From Jiangella rhizosphaerae (GTDB lineage Bacteria; Actinomycetota; Actinomycetes; Jiangellales; Jiangellaceae), in the NCBI RefSeq assembly GCF_003579925.1, contig NZ_QUAL01000441.1:1-64000 (forward strand): a stretch of 64,000 bases of DNA, written 5' to 3'. This document shows, in pieces, positions 16,170-23,917 of the stretch. The notes below the pieces were generated by a model. The model ran no database searches and was not told where the DNA came from. It saw only the letters and a list, made by a program, of their open reading frames with translations. Position 1 is the first letter of the stretch; each line of letters opens with the position of its first letter. Both the position numbers and the translations under genes were made by a program.

Positions 16170-16760
16170 ATGACGGGCAGCATCGACCAGACCGCCGGCT
16201 ACACCGGCGAGGACGGGCCGGTGGTCGTGCCGGTCGAGATCGTGGGCCTGCTCGTCTCGGCGGTGCACGCCTACGAGGGCCGGCCGCTCGACGGGCCACG
16301 GCCCGACCCGGAGCCCGCCGCGCGGACCGAGGTGACGGTGCGCGCCGGCCTCGGGCTCGTCGGCGACCGCTACTTCGGCCGGCCGGCGCATCGCAACGCC
16401 GCCGTGACGGTGATCGACGCGGGCGCGCTGGACGACCTCGCCGCGCGGCTCAGGCGGGACCACCCCTTCGACCCGCTACTGACCAGGCGCAACATCGTGC
16501 TCCGCGGCTTCCCGGTCGACGACCTCGCGGCGCGCCGCGGACACGCGGGCGCGGTGTTCGCGCTCGACTCCGGCGCGGGAGCGGTCCGGTTCCAGGCCAA
16601 CCGCCCGGCGCATCCGTGCGCCTGGATGGACGTCGCGCTGGCGCCGGGCGCGTTCCGCGGCCTGCGTGGCCGCGGCGGCATCCGCTGCACACCGCTGGAC
16701 GACGGCGTGCTGCGGCTCGGTCCGGCGACGCTCACCGTCGCGCCGCCGGCGCCCGAGTGA
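16170..16760 (+). CDS. MOSC domain-containing protein
   Basis: A 196-residue protein related to the C-terminal domain of molybdenum cofactor sulfurases and YiiM-like proteins. Family landmarks are GLVGDRYFGRP, RRNIVLRGFPVDDLA, and the cysteine-bearing HPCAWMD, followed by RGRGGIRC. MOSC proteins bind Moco and detoxify N-hydroxylated compounds or move sulfur. It is divergent from the TetR operon across a shared palindrome, so it may be co-regulated. It converges on the next gene with 7 bp between them. Confidence 0.83.
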   Translation: MTGSIDQTAGYTGEDGPVVVPVEIVGLLVSAVHAYEGRPLDGPRPDPEPAARTEVTVRAGLGLVGDRYFGRPAHRNAAVTVIDAGALDDLAARLRRDHPFDPLLTRRNIVLRGFPVDDLAARRGHAGAVFALDSGAGAVRFQANRPAHPCAWMDVALAPGAFRGLRGRGGIRCTPLDDGVLRLGPATLTVAPPAPE

Positions 16761-16767
16761 GCCCGGG

Positions 16768-17040
16768 TCAGCCCAGGCCGAGCCGCTGCCAGGTCTGCTT
16801 GCCGGGGATGCCGTCGGCGTCGGCACCCTTCCAGCCCTGGTCCTCCTGGAACGCCTTGACCGCGGCCTGGTCGACGCTCGACCACGTGCGGCTGGGCCCC
16901 TCCTTGTAGAGGTCGCGGTACTTCTTGCCGCGCAGTACCAGCGCGGCGCCGACCAGGAGCACGTAGTCGTTCTCCTTGCCCGCCCCGAACACGTCGGGTC
17001 CCGGATACGGCACGACTTCGACCACCACGGCTTCGGACAT
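16768..17040 (-). CDS. Small peptidoglycan-binding-like domain protein
   Basis: A 90-residue protein whose second half is a PG_binding_1-like fold (WSSVDQAAVKAFQEDQGWKGADADGIPGKQTWQRLGL, with the D-G-x-x-G-x-x-T-W pattern). The first half (VVVEVVPYPGPDVFGAGKENDYVLLVGAALVLRG) is not recognised. There is no signal peptide, so if it acts on the wall, export would need another route. The start follows GGAGGGG. It is divergent from the sialidase gene. Confidence 0.7.
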   Translation of the reverse strand: MSEAVVVEVVPYPGPDVFGAGKENDYVLLVGAALVLRGKKYRDLYKEGPSRTWSSVDQAAVKAFQEDQGWKGADADGIPGKQTWQRLGLG

Positions 17041-17212
17041 GGCCCCTCCAACGCGTCGGCGACGATCCTGCGCTCAGCGTAGGGAGCCGGAAGCTCGCGG
17101 CGCAGCGAATCGGGACGAAATCTCCCCGCGCACTCTTGCCGCCGCCGCACCGCGCCGCTATCGTGGCACGACGTTTCATGTCGATACGCCGGACTTGTAC
17201 GGGAGTGGACGC

Positions 17213-19195
17213 ATGCCACGCACCGCCGTCGTCGCCGCCATCGCCGCACTGGGACTCACCGCCGGGCTGGGGGTGAGCACGACGGCGTCCGCGCCGGTCG
17301 CCCGGGCCGCCGCCCCGGACGTCCGCACGTTCGACGCCGAGCCGCTCGGCGCGCCGCCGGCCGGCTACACCACACAGGGCGACATCACCGTCGCCGAGGC
17401 GCCGTTCGGCCCGCCCGGCAACCGCGCGGTGCACCTGGCCGACTACACGGCATCGCTCCAGTCCCGCCTGCAGATCCCCGCACCCGCGGCCGCCGCCAGG
17501 CGCTTCGAGTTCGACTTCGCCATGCACACGACCCGCCAGGCGGTGTTCGTCGCCGTCCACGGCGCCGGCGACAACCCCGCGCTCGGGACGTACCGGTTCA
17601 TGATCAACCCGGTGTACCCGTACGGCGGCAGCACCACCGCCCAGGTCTCGGTGTACGACGGGCGCCAGTACCTGCGCCTGGCGACCGTCCCGATGCTCAC
17701 CGCGCGCGACCACGCCAGCCGCGTCCGCATCGACGCGAGCACCGAGGCGGCCGTGCTCACGGTGAACGGAATGTCGTTCCGTACCACCACTCGGGCGTCC
17801 GGAGGCAGCGCGATCACCGGCCTCGAACTGGCCTCGAGCGGCGCGGCCGGGGTCGGCTCCGACGCCTACCTCGACGACGTCGCCGTCCGCGACCTCGACC
17901 CCGCGGGCCCGGCGCTGGCCGAAGGGCTGCCCGTCACCGGCGTGCTGCCGTCCTACGTGGCGCAGAAGCATCCCGCGTCCACCGTCGTCGCGACCATCGA
18001 CGCGCCGGACGTGCGCGCGGCGCAGGTGCGCGCGGAGGTCGTCGTCGACGGCGTGGACGAGCCGTTCACCGGGCGCGTGCACGGTGAGGCGGGACACCTG
18101 CTGGTCAGCGCCCCGATCGACGGCGAGGACATCGGCCTGCATCCGGTGACCGTCACCGTCACCGACCTGCGCACCGGCGTCACCCGCTCGACCCAGATGC
18201 GCATCCAGGCGTACTCGCCGATCCCGGCGCAGGTCGTCGCTCAGGAGCCGGCGGGTGCGGCCGAGCCGCGCTTCCCCGACGCGGTCCGGCTCGCCGACGG
18301 CACGATCGTGCTGGCCTACCACTACGCCGACGGGCACACCAGCGCCAACGGCGTGGTCCGCATGGTCCGCTCGACCGACGGCGGCGCGACGTGGACGGAC
18401 CCCGTCACCGTCGCGGCCACCCCGGGCGCCGACAACCGCGACCCCAAGCTCAGCGTGCTGAGCGACGGGACCGTGCTGCTGACGGTGTTCCGCACCGACT
18501 GGTCGACCCGCCCCGAGAGCAACCTCGGCACGTTCGTCTACCGGTCGGCCGACGGCGGGCTGACGTTCCCCGAGGTCACCCAGATCGAGAGCGCGCAGCC
18601 CGGCGCCTGGCAGCACGGCCCCGCCGTCGAGCTGCTGAACGGCGACATCCTGCAGCCGCTGTACGGCTACGGCGCGCGGGTCGCCCGCAGCACCGACGGC
18701 GGCCGCACCTTCCCCGCGGCGAACGAGCTCACCGTCGTCGAGGACGACGAGCGCTTCTCCAACGGCGAGCCGAACATCGTCCGGCTGCCCAGCGGTGAGC
18801 TGGTCATGCAGATCCGGCGGCACGACAACGTCCTGGGCATCGAGAGCGAGTCGGTCCTCGTCCGCTCCTACGACGACGGCCGCACCTGGACCGCGCCCGA
18901 GCCCACCGGCCTGCCGGCGTCGTCGGCGCACCTGCTGCTCACCGACGACGGCTCGGTGCTGATGACGTACGGCAACTACGCCCAGCCCGGCCGGCCGACG
19001 TACGGCGTGCTGATCGCCGACCCGTCGGGCTCGTGGACGCGGCACCGGCCGGTGCCGCTGTACAACTCCGGCTGGGAGGACCAGGCCAACCCCACGAGCG
19101 TGCAGCTCGACGACGGCTCGTTCCTCTCCTTCGGCTTCGACGTCGCCAACCGCACGGTCGTCTCCTTCCGCACCACGGCTGCCGACTACGACTGA
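17213..19195 (+). CDS. Secreted exo-alpha-sialidase / BNR-repeat glycosidase
   Basis: A 660-residue protein with a Sec signal (hydrophobic segment about 5-30 ending in ASAPVARAAA), a LamG-like or jelly-roll region (about 40-235) and a six-blade sialidase-type propeller (about 320-655). Asp-box (BNR) motifs are visible: STDGGATW, SADGGLTF, STDGGRTF and YDDGRTW. RFPDAVRLADGTIVLAY gives the start of the propeller. It probably releases terminal sialic acid or a similar sugar outside the cell. The amino-sugar operon with nanE lies about 4 kb downstream, which supports the idea. The exact sugar is inferred. Confidence 0.82.
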   Translation: MPRTAVVAAIAALGLTAGLGVSTTASAPVARAAAPDVRTFDAEPLGAPPAGYTTQGDITVAEAPFGPPGNRAVHLADYTASLQSRLQIPAPAAAARRFEFDFAMHTTRQAVFVAVHGAGDNPALGTYRFMINPVYPYGGSTTAQVSVYDGRQYLRLATVPMLTARDHASRVRIDASTEAAVLTVNGMSFRTTTRASGGSAITGLELASSGAAGVGSDAYLDDVAVRDLDPAGPALAEGLPVTGVLPSYVAQKHPASTVVATIDAPDVRAAQVRAEVVVDGVDEPFTGRVHGEAGHLLVSAPIDGEDIGLHPVTVTVTDLRTGVTRSTQMRIQAYSPIPAQVVAQEPAGAAEPRFPDAVRLADGTIVLAYHYADGHTSANGVVRMVRSTDGGATWTDPVTVAATPGADNRDPKLSVLSDGTVLLTVFRTDWSTRPESNLGTFVYRSADGGLTFPEVTQIESAQPGAWQHGPAVELLNGDILQPLYGYGARVARSTDGGRTFPAANELTVVEDDERFSNGEPNIVRLPSGELVMQIRRHDNVLGIESESVLVRSYDDGRTWTAPEPTGLPASSAHLLLTDDGSVLMTYGNYAQPGRPTYGVLIADPSGSWTRHRPVPLYNSGWEDQANPTSVQLDDGSFLSFGFDVANRTVVSFRTTAADYD

Positions 19196-19225
19196 GGCCG
19201 CGCGCCCTCCCTCCCGACGCGCGTG

Positions 19226-19267
19226 ATGGGCGGATTACTGCTGCTGGAGCAGTGGTGATCCGCCCAT
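19226..19267. terminator. Strong hairpin downstream of sialidase
   Basis: Outer arms ATGGGCGGAT/ATCCGCCCAT (10 bp) enclose inner arms ACTGCT/AGCAGT (6 bp). It begins 31 bp after the sialidase stop and is probably a rho-independent type terminator without a T-tract. Confidence 0.6.
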
Positions 19268-19588
19268 GGCGCGCCCCCACCACGTCCACATGTTGGACGT
19301 CGCCCGTCTCAGCAGATAACCATTTGGCATTGCCCTCGTCACAATTCCGCCGTTCGGGACTGGTTCGGTTGGCTCCCACTCGCGACCGTGGGCTAACGTC
19401 ACCGGCGACCGAACCAGACCCGGCGCGGTTGGGGTTGTCGGTCGATGGCGTGGGCTCATGCCCGCGGTGCCGCTTCGTCCCCGCTCGCGTCGCTCGTCGC
19501 GTGGCTCACCGGCCGCCTTGATCCATGGGCGCCGAAGCCCGCCCGGTGGACCCGGTGCGTCGCGTGGCAGACGAACGAAGGGGAGGGC
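19268..19588 (+). promoter_or_regulatory. Leader region of the betaine transporter operon
   Basis: No gene is seen here. A palindrome with perfect 7-bp arms ACGTCCA/TGGACGT around CATGT (19282-19300) is a candidate operator. I could not identify a convincing -35/-10 pair. An in-frame extension of the ATPase to 19445 has no supporting ribosome site. Confidence 0.45.
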
Positions 19589-20797
19589 GTGACCGCGGTA
19601 CGCGCGGAAGGACTGTTCAAGGTCTTCGGCCGAGGGGCCGACGACGCCGTACAACGGCTCAGGGGCGGCGCGAGCCGTGCCGACGTCGTCGCTCAGGGAG
19701 CGACCCCGGCGGTGATCGACGCGAGCTTCGAGGTACAGCCGGGCGAGATCTTCGTCGTGATGGGGCTCTCCGGCTCGGGCAAGTCCACGCTGATCAGAAT
19801 GCTCAACGGCCTGCTGGAACCGACGGCGGGCCACGTCTACGTCGACGGCGTCGACATCTCCGGTGTCGACGCCGCCGAGCTCCGCCGGGTGCGGCAGCAG
19901 AAGATCAGCATGGTCTTCCAGCACTTCGCGCTGCTGCCGCACCGCACCGTCGCCGAGAACGCGGCGTACGCGCTGGACGTCCAGGGCAAGTCCAAGGACG
20001 AGCAGCGCGCCCGCGCCGCCGAGGCGTTGGACCTGGTCGGGCTGCGCGGCTGGGAGGACCGCTATCCCGCGCAGCTGTCCGGCGGCATGCAGCAGCGGGT
20101 CGGGCTGGCCCGTGCGCTCGCGGCCGGCAGCGACATCATGCTGATGGACGAGGCGTTCTCCGCGCTGGATCCGCTGATCCGGCGCGAGATGCAGGACCAG
20201 CTGCTGGAGCTGCAGGCCGGCCTCGGCAAGACGGTCGTGTTCATCACCCACGACCTCAACGAGGCCATGCGGCTCGGCGATCGCATCGCCGTCATGCGCG
20301 ACGGCCGCATCGTGCAGGTCGGGACGGCGGAGGAGGTGCTGCGCGACCCCGCGAACGACTACGTCGCCCAGTTCGTCGCCGACGTCGACCGCACCCGCGT
20401 GCTGACGGCGTCCAGCGTCATGGTTCCGGCCCAGCTGGAGGTCAACGCGTCGGCCGGGCCGCGCGTGGCGCTGCACGGCATGCGCGACAAGCAGCTCAGC
20501 GCCGCCTTCGTCGTCTCCCGCGACCGCAGGCTGCGCGGCGTCGTCCGCGACGACGACGTCGTCGCGGCCGTCAACCGCGGCGACAGCACGCTCGAGCCGA
20601 TCGTCGACGCCGAGGTCGCCTCCGTCCATCCGGACACCGTGCTGGCCGAGCTGTTCGCGCCGTCGGCCGAGTCGGTGCTGCCGCTCGCGGTCGTGGACGA
20701 TGACGACCGGCTGCTGGGCGTCATCCCGCGGGTGACGCTGCTCACCGCGATGGCCAGCGTGGCCGAGGCGCTGCCCGAGGTGGAGGTGACCCGATGA
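19589..20797 (+). CDS. proV: Glycine betaine/proline ABC transporter ATP-binding protein
   Basis: A 402-residue ABC ATPase of the osmoprotectant (OpuA/ProU) type. Walker A is GLSGSGKST, the signature is LSGGMQQRV, Walker B is IMLMDEAFSALD, and the H-loop is FITHD. The N-terminal FKVFGRGADDAVQRL is typical of ProV. The C-terminal 120 residues form a CBS-pair-like region that in relatives senses ionic strength. The start is GTG 19589, with AAGGGGAGG just upstream. It overlaps proW by 4 bp. It imports compatible solutes under hyperosmotic stress. Confidence 0.92.
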   Translation: MTAVRAEGLFKVFGRGADDAVQRLRGGASRADVVAQGATPAVIDASFEVQPGEIFVVMGLSGSGKSTLIRMLNGLLEPTAGHVYVDGVDISGVDAAELRRVRQQKISMVFQHFALLPHRTVAENAAYALDVQGKSKDEQRARAAEALDLVGLRGWEDRYPAQLSGGMQQRVGLARALAAGSDIMLMDEAFSALDPLIRREMQDQLLELQAGLGKTVVFITHDLNEAMRLGDRIAVMRDGRIVQVGTAEEVLRDPANDYVAQFVADVDRTRVLTASSVMVPAQLEVNASAGPRVALHGMRDKQLSAAFVVSRDRRLRGVVRDDDVVAAVNRGDSTLEPIVDAEVASVHPDTVLAELFAPSAESVLPLAVVDDDDRLLGVIPRVTLLTAMASVAEALPEVEVTR

Positions 20798-21669
20798 GCG
20801 ACGGCTTCGACCCGCTGGAGCCGCGGCTGGAGGTCGGCACCTGGATCTCCGACGCGTTCGACTGGTTCACCGACACCTTCCAGCCCGTCCTCGACGTCGT
20901 CGACACCGTGCTCGAAGGCGCCTACGACGCGGTCTTCGACGTGCTGAGCGCGCCGCCGTTCCTGGTGATGATCGCGCTGTTCGCCGGGATCGGCTGGCTG
21001 GTGCGGTCGTGGCGGTTCGCCGTCGTCACCGTGCTGGGCTTCTACCTGATCGCGGCGATGGACCGCTGGGACGGCGCCATGCAGACGCTGTCGCTGGTGC
21101 TGGTGGCCGCCTTCATCGCGACGGCGATCGCCGTGCCGCTGGGCATCTGGTCGGCGCGGTCGCAGACGGTGAGCAACGTGCTGCGGCCGGTGCTCGACTT
21201 CATGCAGACGATGCCGGCGATGGTGTACCTGATCCCGACGCTGTTCGCGTTCGGCATCGGCGTCGTACCGGGGATGATCTCCACCGTCGTCTTCGCGATG
21301 CCGCCCGGCGTCCGGTTCACCGAGCTGGCCATCCGGCAGGTCGACACCGAGGTGGTGGAGGCCGGCCAGGCGTTCGGGTCGTCACCGGCGCGGATCCTGC
21401 GGCAGATCCAGCTGCCGCTCGCGCTGCCCACCATCATGGCCGGGATCAACCAGGTGATCATGCTGTCGTTGTCGATGGTGGTCCTCGCGGCCATGGTCGG
21501 CGCGGCGGGTCTGGGCCTGGACGTGGTGTCCGGCCTGCAGTCGCTCAGCGTGGCCCGCGGCGTGGAGGCCGGTCTGGCCGTCGTCGTGCTGGCCATCTAT
21601 CTGGACCGCGTGGTCTCGGCCCTCGCCGACCGCGCCCCCGTCGTCAGGGCGTCGCGAGTGCGCGCCTGA
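20794..21669 (+). CDS. proW: Glycine betaine/proline ABC transporter permease
   Basis: A 291-residue membrane protein with a polar N-terminal segment (about 1-50), then about six helices. The ABC coupling motif is visible as VVEAGQAFGSSPARILRQIQLPLALPTIMAGI. Helices include FLVMIALFAGIGWLV and LSLVLVAAFIATAIAVPLGIW. It begins inside the proV stop (ATGA overlap) and is followed 63 bp later by the binding-protein gene, completing a proVWX operon. Confidence 0.92.
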   Translation: MSDGFDPLEPRLEVGTWISDAFDWFTDTFQPVLDVVDTVLEGAYDAVFDVLSAPPFLVMIALFAGIGWLVRSWRFAVVTVLGFYLIAAMDRWDGAMQTLSLVLVAAFIATAIAVPLGIWSARSQTVSNVLRPVLDFMQTMPAMVYLIPTLFAFGIGVVPGMISTVVFAMPPGVRFTELAIRQVDTEVVEAGQAFGSSPARILRQIQLPLALPTIMAGINQVIMLSLSMVVLAAMVGAAGLGLDVVSGLQSLSVARGVEAGLAVVVLAIYLDRVVSALADRAPVVRASRVRA

Positions 21670-21732
21670 CGATCGCTTCACGCATAGGTCCTCGAACCCA
21701 GAGTGCCTGGTAGTCGAATCCAGAGGAGAATC

Positions 21733-22752
21733 ATGCGCAAGTCCACGCTCACCCTCCTGGCCGGCCTGGCCGCGAGCGGTCTCGTCCTCGCCGGTTGCGG
21801 CGACGACGACAACGGCGGCGGGTCCGCCGACGGCGGGTCCGGCGGCTCCGGCGACGGCGCCGACGTGCGGACCATCGGCGACGTCGACAGCGCCGGCTGC
21901 GACCCGGCCGAGGGCGACGCCGAGGTCCCCGATCCCGCGGGGACCGGAGACGACGAGACGTCCATCACCATCGGCGTGTTCAGCGGCTGGGACGAGAACT
22001 ACGTCGTCGCCGAGCTGGCCAAGGTCGCGCTCGAGGAGCAGGGCTACACCGTCGAGTTCGAGGAGCTGGAGGCCGGCCCCGCCTACACCGGCGCCGCCCA
22101 GGGCGACATCGACGTCCTCATGGACGCGTGGCTGCCCAACACCCACGCCTCCTACGTCGACCAGTTCGGCGACGACCTCGAGGACGTCGGCTGCTGGTTC
22201 GACGAGGGCTTCCTGACCATCGCCGTCAACGCCGACTCGCCGGCACAGTCGCTCGACGAGCTGGCCGACAACGCCGACGCGTACGGCAACCGGCTGGTCG
22301 GCATCGAGCCGGGCGCCGGGCTGACCACCACCACGCAGGACGAGGTCATCCCCACCTACGGCCTCGAGGACTGGGAGTTCCCGACGTCGTCGTCGCCGGC
22401 CATGCTCGCCGAGCTGGACAGCGCGATGGCCGCCGGCGAGAACATCGCCGTCACGCTGTGGCACCCGCACTGGGCCTACGCGGCCTACGACATCCGCGAC
22501 CTCGAGGACCCGGAGGGGGCGCTCGGTGAGGCGGAGCGGCTCTACAGCCTCGGCCGGCCGGGCTTCCACGAGGAGTTCCCCAACGCCGCGCAGCTGATCC
22601 GCAACCTCTACCTCTCCAACGAGCAGCTGCTGGAGATCGAGGACCTCATGGTCGTGCAGAACAACCGCGAGGACAACGCGGGCGCCGTCGCCCAGTGGCT
22701 GGAGGCGAACCCGGACTTCGTCGAGAACTGGCGGGCCGGCACGCTGACCTGA
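21733..22752 (+). CDS. proX: Glycine betaine-binding lipoprotein
   Basis: A 339-residue substrate-binding protein of the OpuAC/ProX type. The lipobox LVLAGC sets the lipidated Cys near residue 21, followed by an acidic/Gly-rich linker. The domain starts at TSITIGVFSGWDENYVVAELAKVALEEQGYTVEF and contains the WLPNTHASYVDQFG and TLWHPHWAYAAYDIRDL stretches that carry the aromatic betaine-binding residues. It is anchored outside the membrane and delivers betaine to ProW. GAGGAGAATC precedes the ATG. Confidence 0.92.
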   Translation: MRKSTLTLLAGLAASGLVLAGCGDDDNGGGSADGGSGGSGDGADVRTIGDVDSAGCDPAEGDAEVPDPAGTGDDETSITIGVFSGWDENYVVAELAKVALEEQGYTVEFEELEAGPAYTGAAQGDIDVLMDAWLPNTHASYVDQFGDDLEDVGCWFDEGFLTIAVNADSPAQSLDELADNADAYGNRLVGIEPGAGLTTTTQDEVIPTYGLEDWEFPTSSSPAMLAELDSAMAAGENIAVTLWHPHWAYAAYDIRDLEDPEGALGEAERLYSLGRPGFHEEFPNAAQLIRNLYLSNEQLLEIEDLMVVQNNREDNAGAVAQWLEANPDFVENWRAGTLT

Positions 22753-22774
22753 CCGGCGTGAGACGCTGGGCCGC

Positions 22775-22951
22775 ATGCCGGACGACGAGGGCGGGATCCC
22801 GGCGGTGGCGCGGCGGCAGGTGGAGGGTGTGAAGACCTTCGGCGCGTGGCTCGGCTGGGACGACGCACACGCCGCGCTGGCCGGTCGGCTGTCCGCAGCG
22901 GACGTCGACCGGCTGGCCGCCGCCTACGCGTTCGCCGCCGACCCGTCCTGA
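22775..22951 (+). CDS. Small conserved-looking hypothetical protein
   Basis: A 58-residue frame starts 22 bp after proX. It has an acidic N-terminus (MPDDEGG), then a basic amphipathic stretch (ARRQVEGVKTFGAWLGWDD) and a helix-rich end (AHAALAGRLSAADVDRLAAAYAFAADPS). Codon use matches neighbouring genes, with G/C at nearly every third position. It may ride on the proVWX transcript. I do not recognise a family. Confidence 0.5.
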   Translation: MPDDEGGIPAVARRQVEGVKTFGAWLGWDDAHAALAGRLSAADVDRLAAAYAFAADPS

Positions 22952-22983
22952 GCCCGGGCCGCCCTCGCCCGGGCGCGCGCCGG

Positions 22984-23889
22984 TCAGTGCTCGTCGAGCA
23001 CCACGGAGCGGGTGAGGTGCCGCGGCCGGTCCGGATCCAGACCGCGGGAGAGCCCGCGCGCGACGGCGACACGCTGGGCGACGACGAGCGACGCCATCGG
23101 GTCGAGGCCGGCGTGGTGGACGAAGCGGGCTCCGGTCGCCGTGACCTCGGCGGCCAGGCCGGGCGGCGGGTCGCCGAACATCCACACCGTGCGGCCCTGC
23201 TGCGCGATCGAGATCGGCCCGTGCCGGTACTCCATCGCGGGATACGACTCCGACCAGGTCAGGGCCGCCTCGCGCAGCTTGAGCGCGGCCTCGTCGGCCA
23301 GCCCGACGGTCCAGTCGTCGCCGAGGAAGGTGTACTGCTCGTCCCCCAGGAGGTCGTCGACGTCGAGGGCGAGGGCGCGTTCGGCGTCCCGGGCGGCCGT
23401 CGCCACCGACTCGCCGAGCGAGGCCCGCAGGGTGGCCAGCGCCGTGGTGGCGAACCGGGTCTGGACGACCGAGCGCTCGTCGGCGAATCCCAGGTCGACG
23501 ACGGCGTCGGCGCGGCGCGCCGCCGGACTGCCGGCGACGGCGGTGACGAGCAACGTCGGCGCCCCGGCGGCGCTCAGCACGCGAAGCACCTCGGTGGTGG
23601 TCCCGGAGCGGCTGATCGCGACCACGAGGTCGTAGGACCGCGTCTCCGGGAGCTGCGACGCGGGGAACACGTCGGTCTCGCCGGCGCCGCGGCCCTCGCG
23701 CAGCCGCGCATACGCCGACGCCACGAACCACGAGGTACCACAGCCGACGACGGCGATCCGGCGGTCCGGCGGCACCAGGGCCGCCACCGAGGAGCCGAGG
23801 CCGGCTCCGGCGCGCCAGCACTCCGGCTGGGTGCCGATCTCACGCCGGGCGAGGGCTCCCGGCGCCGGGTCCAGGGACGGGATGGTCAT
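22984..23889 (-). CDS. SIS-domain sugar-phosphate isomerase/deaminase-like protein
   Basis: A 301-residue protein with two SIS domains, like the isomerase half of GlmS. It has a GCGTSWFVASAYARL phosphate-sugar loop, AISRSGTTTEVLRVL, a second SIS domain with KLREAALTWSESYPAMEYRHGPISIA, and a MASLVVAQRVAVARGLSRGLDPDRPRHLTRSV tail. The tail matches glucosamine-6-phosphate deaminase/isomerase relatives such as AgaS. It is the last gene of the amino-sugar operon, 28 bp after the DUF5107 gene, and starts behind GAAGGAG. Its role is probably isomerisation or deamination of the amino-sugar phosphate. Confidence 0.82.
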   Translation of the reverse strand: MTIPSLDPAPGALARREIGTQPECWRAGAGLGSSVAALVPPDRRIAVVGCGTSWFVASAYARLREGRGAGETDVFPASQLPETRSYDLVVAISRSGTTTEVLRVLSAAGAPTLLVTAVAGSPAARRADAVVDLGFADERSVVQTRFATTALATLRASLGESVATAARDAERALALDVDDLLGDEQYTFLGDDWTVGLADEAALKLREAALTWSESYPAMEYRHGPISIAQQGRTVWMFGDPPPGLAAEVTATGARFVHHAGLDPMASLVVAQRVAVARGLSRGLDPDRPRHLTRSVVLDEH

Positions 23890-23917
23890 CTGCGGCTCCT
23901 TCCACGGAGGACTGGGG

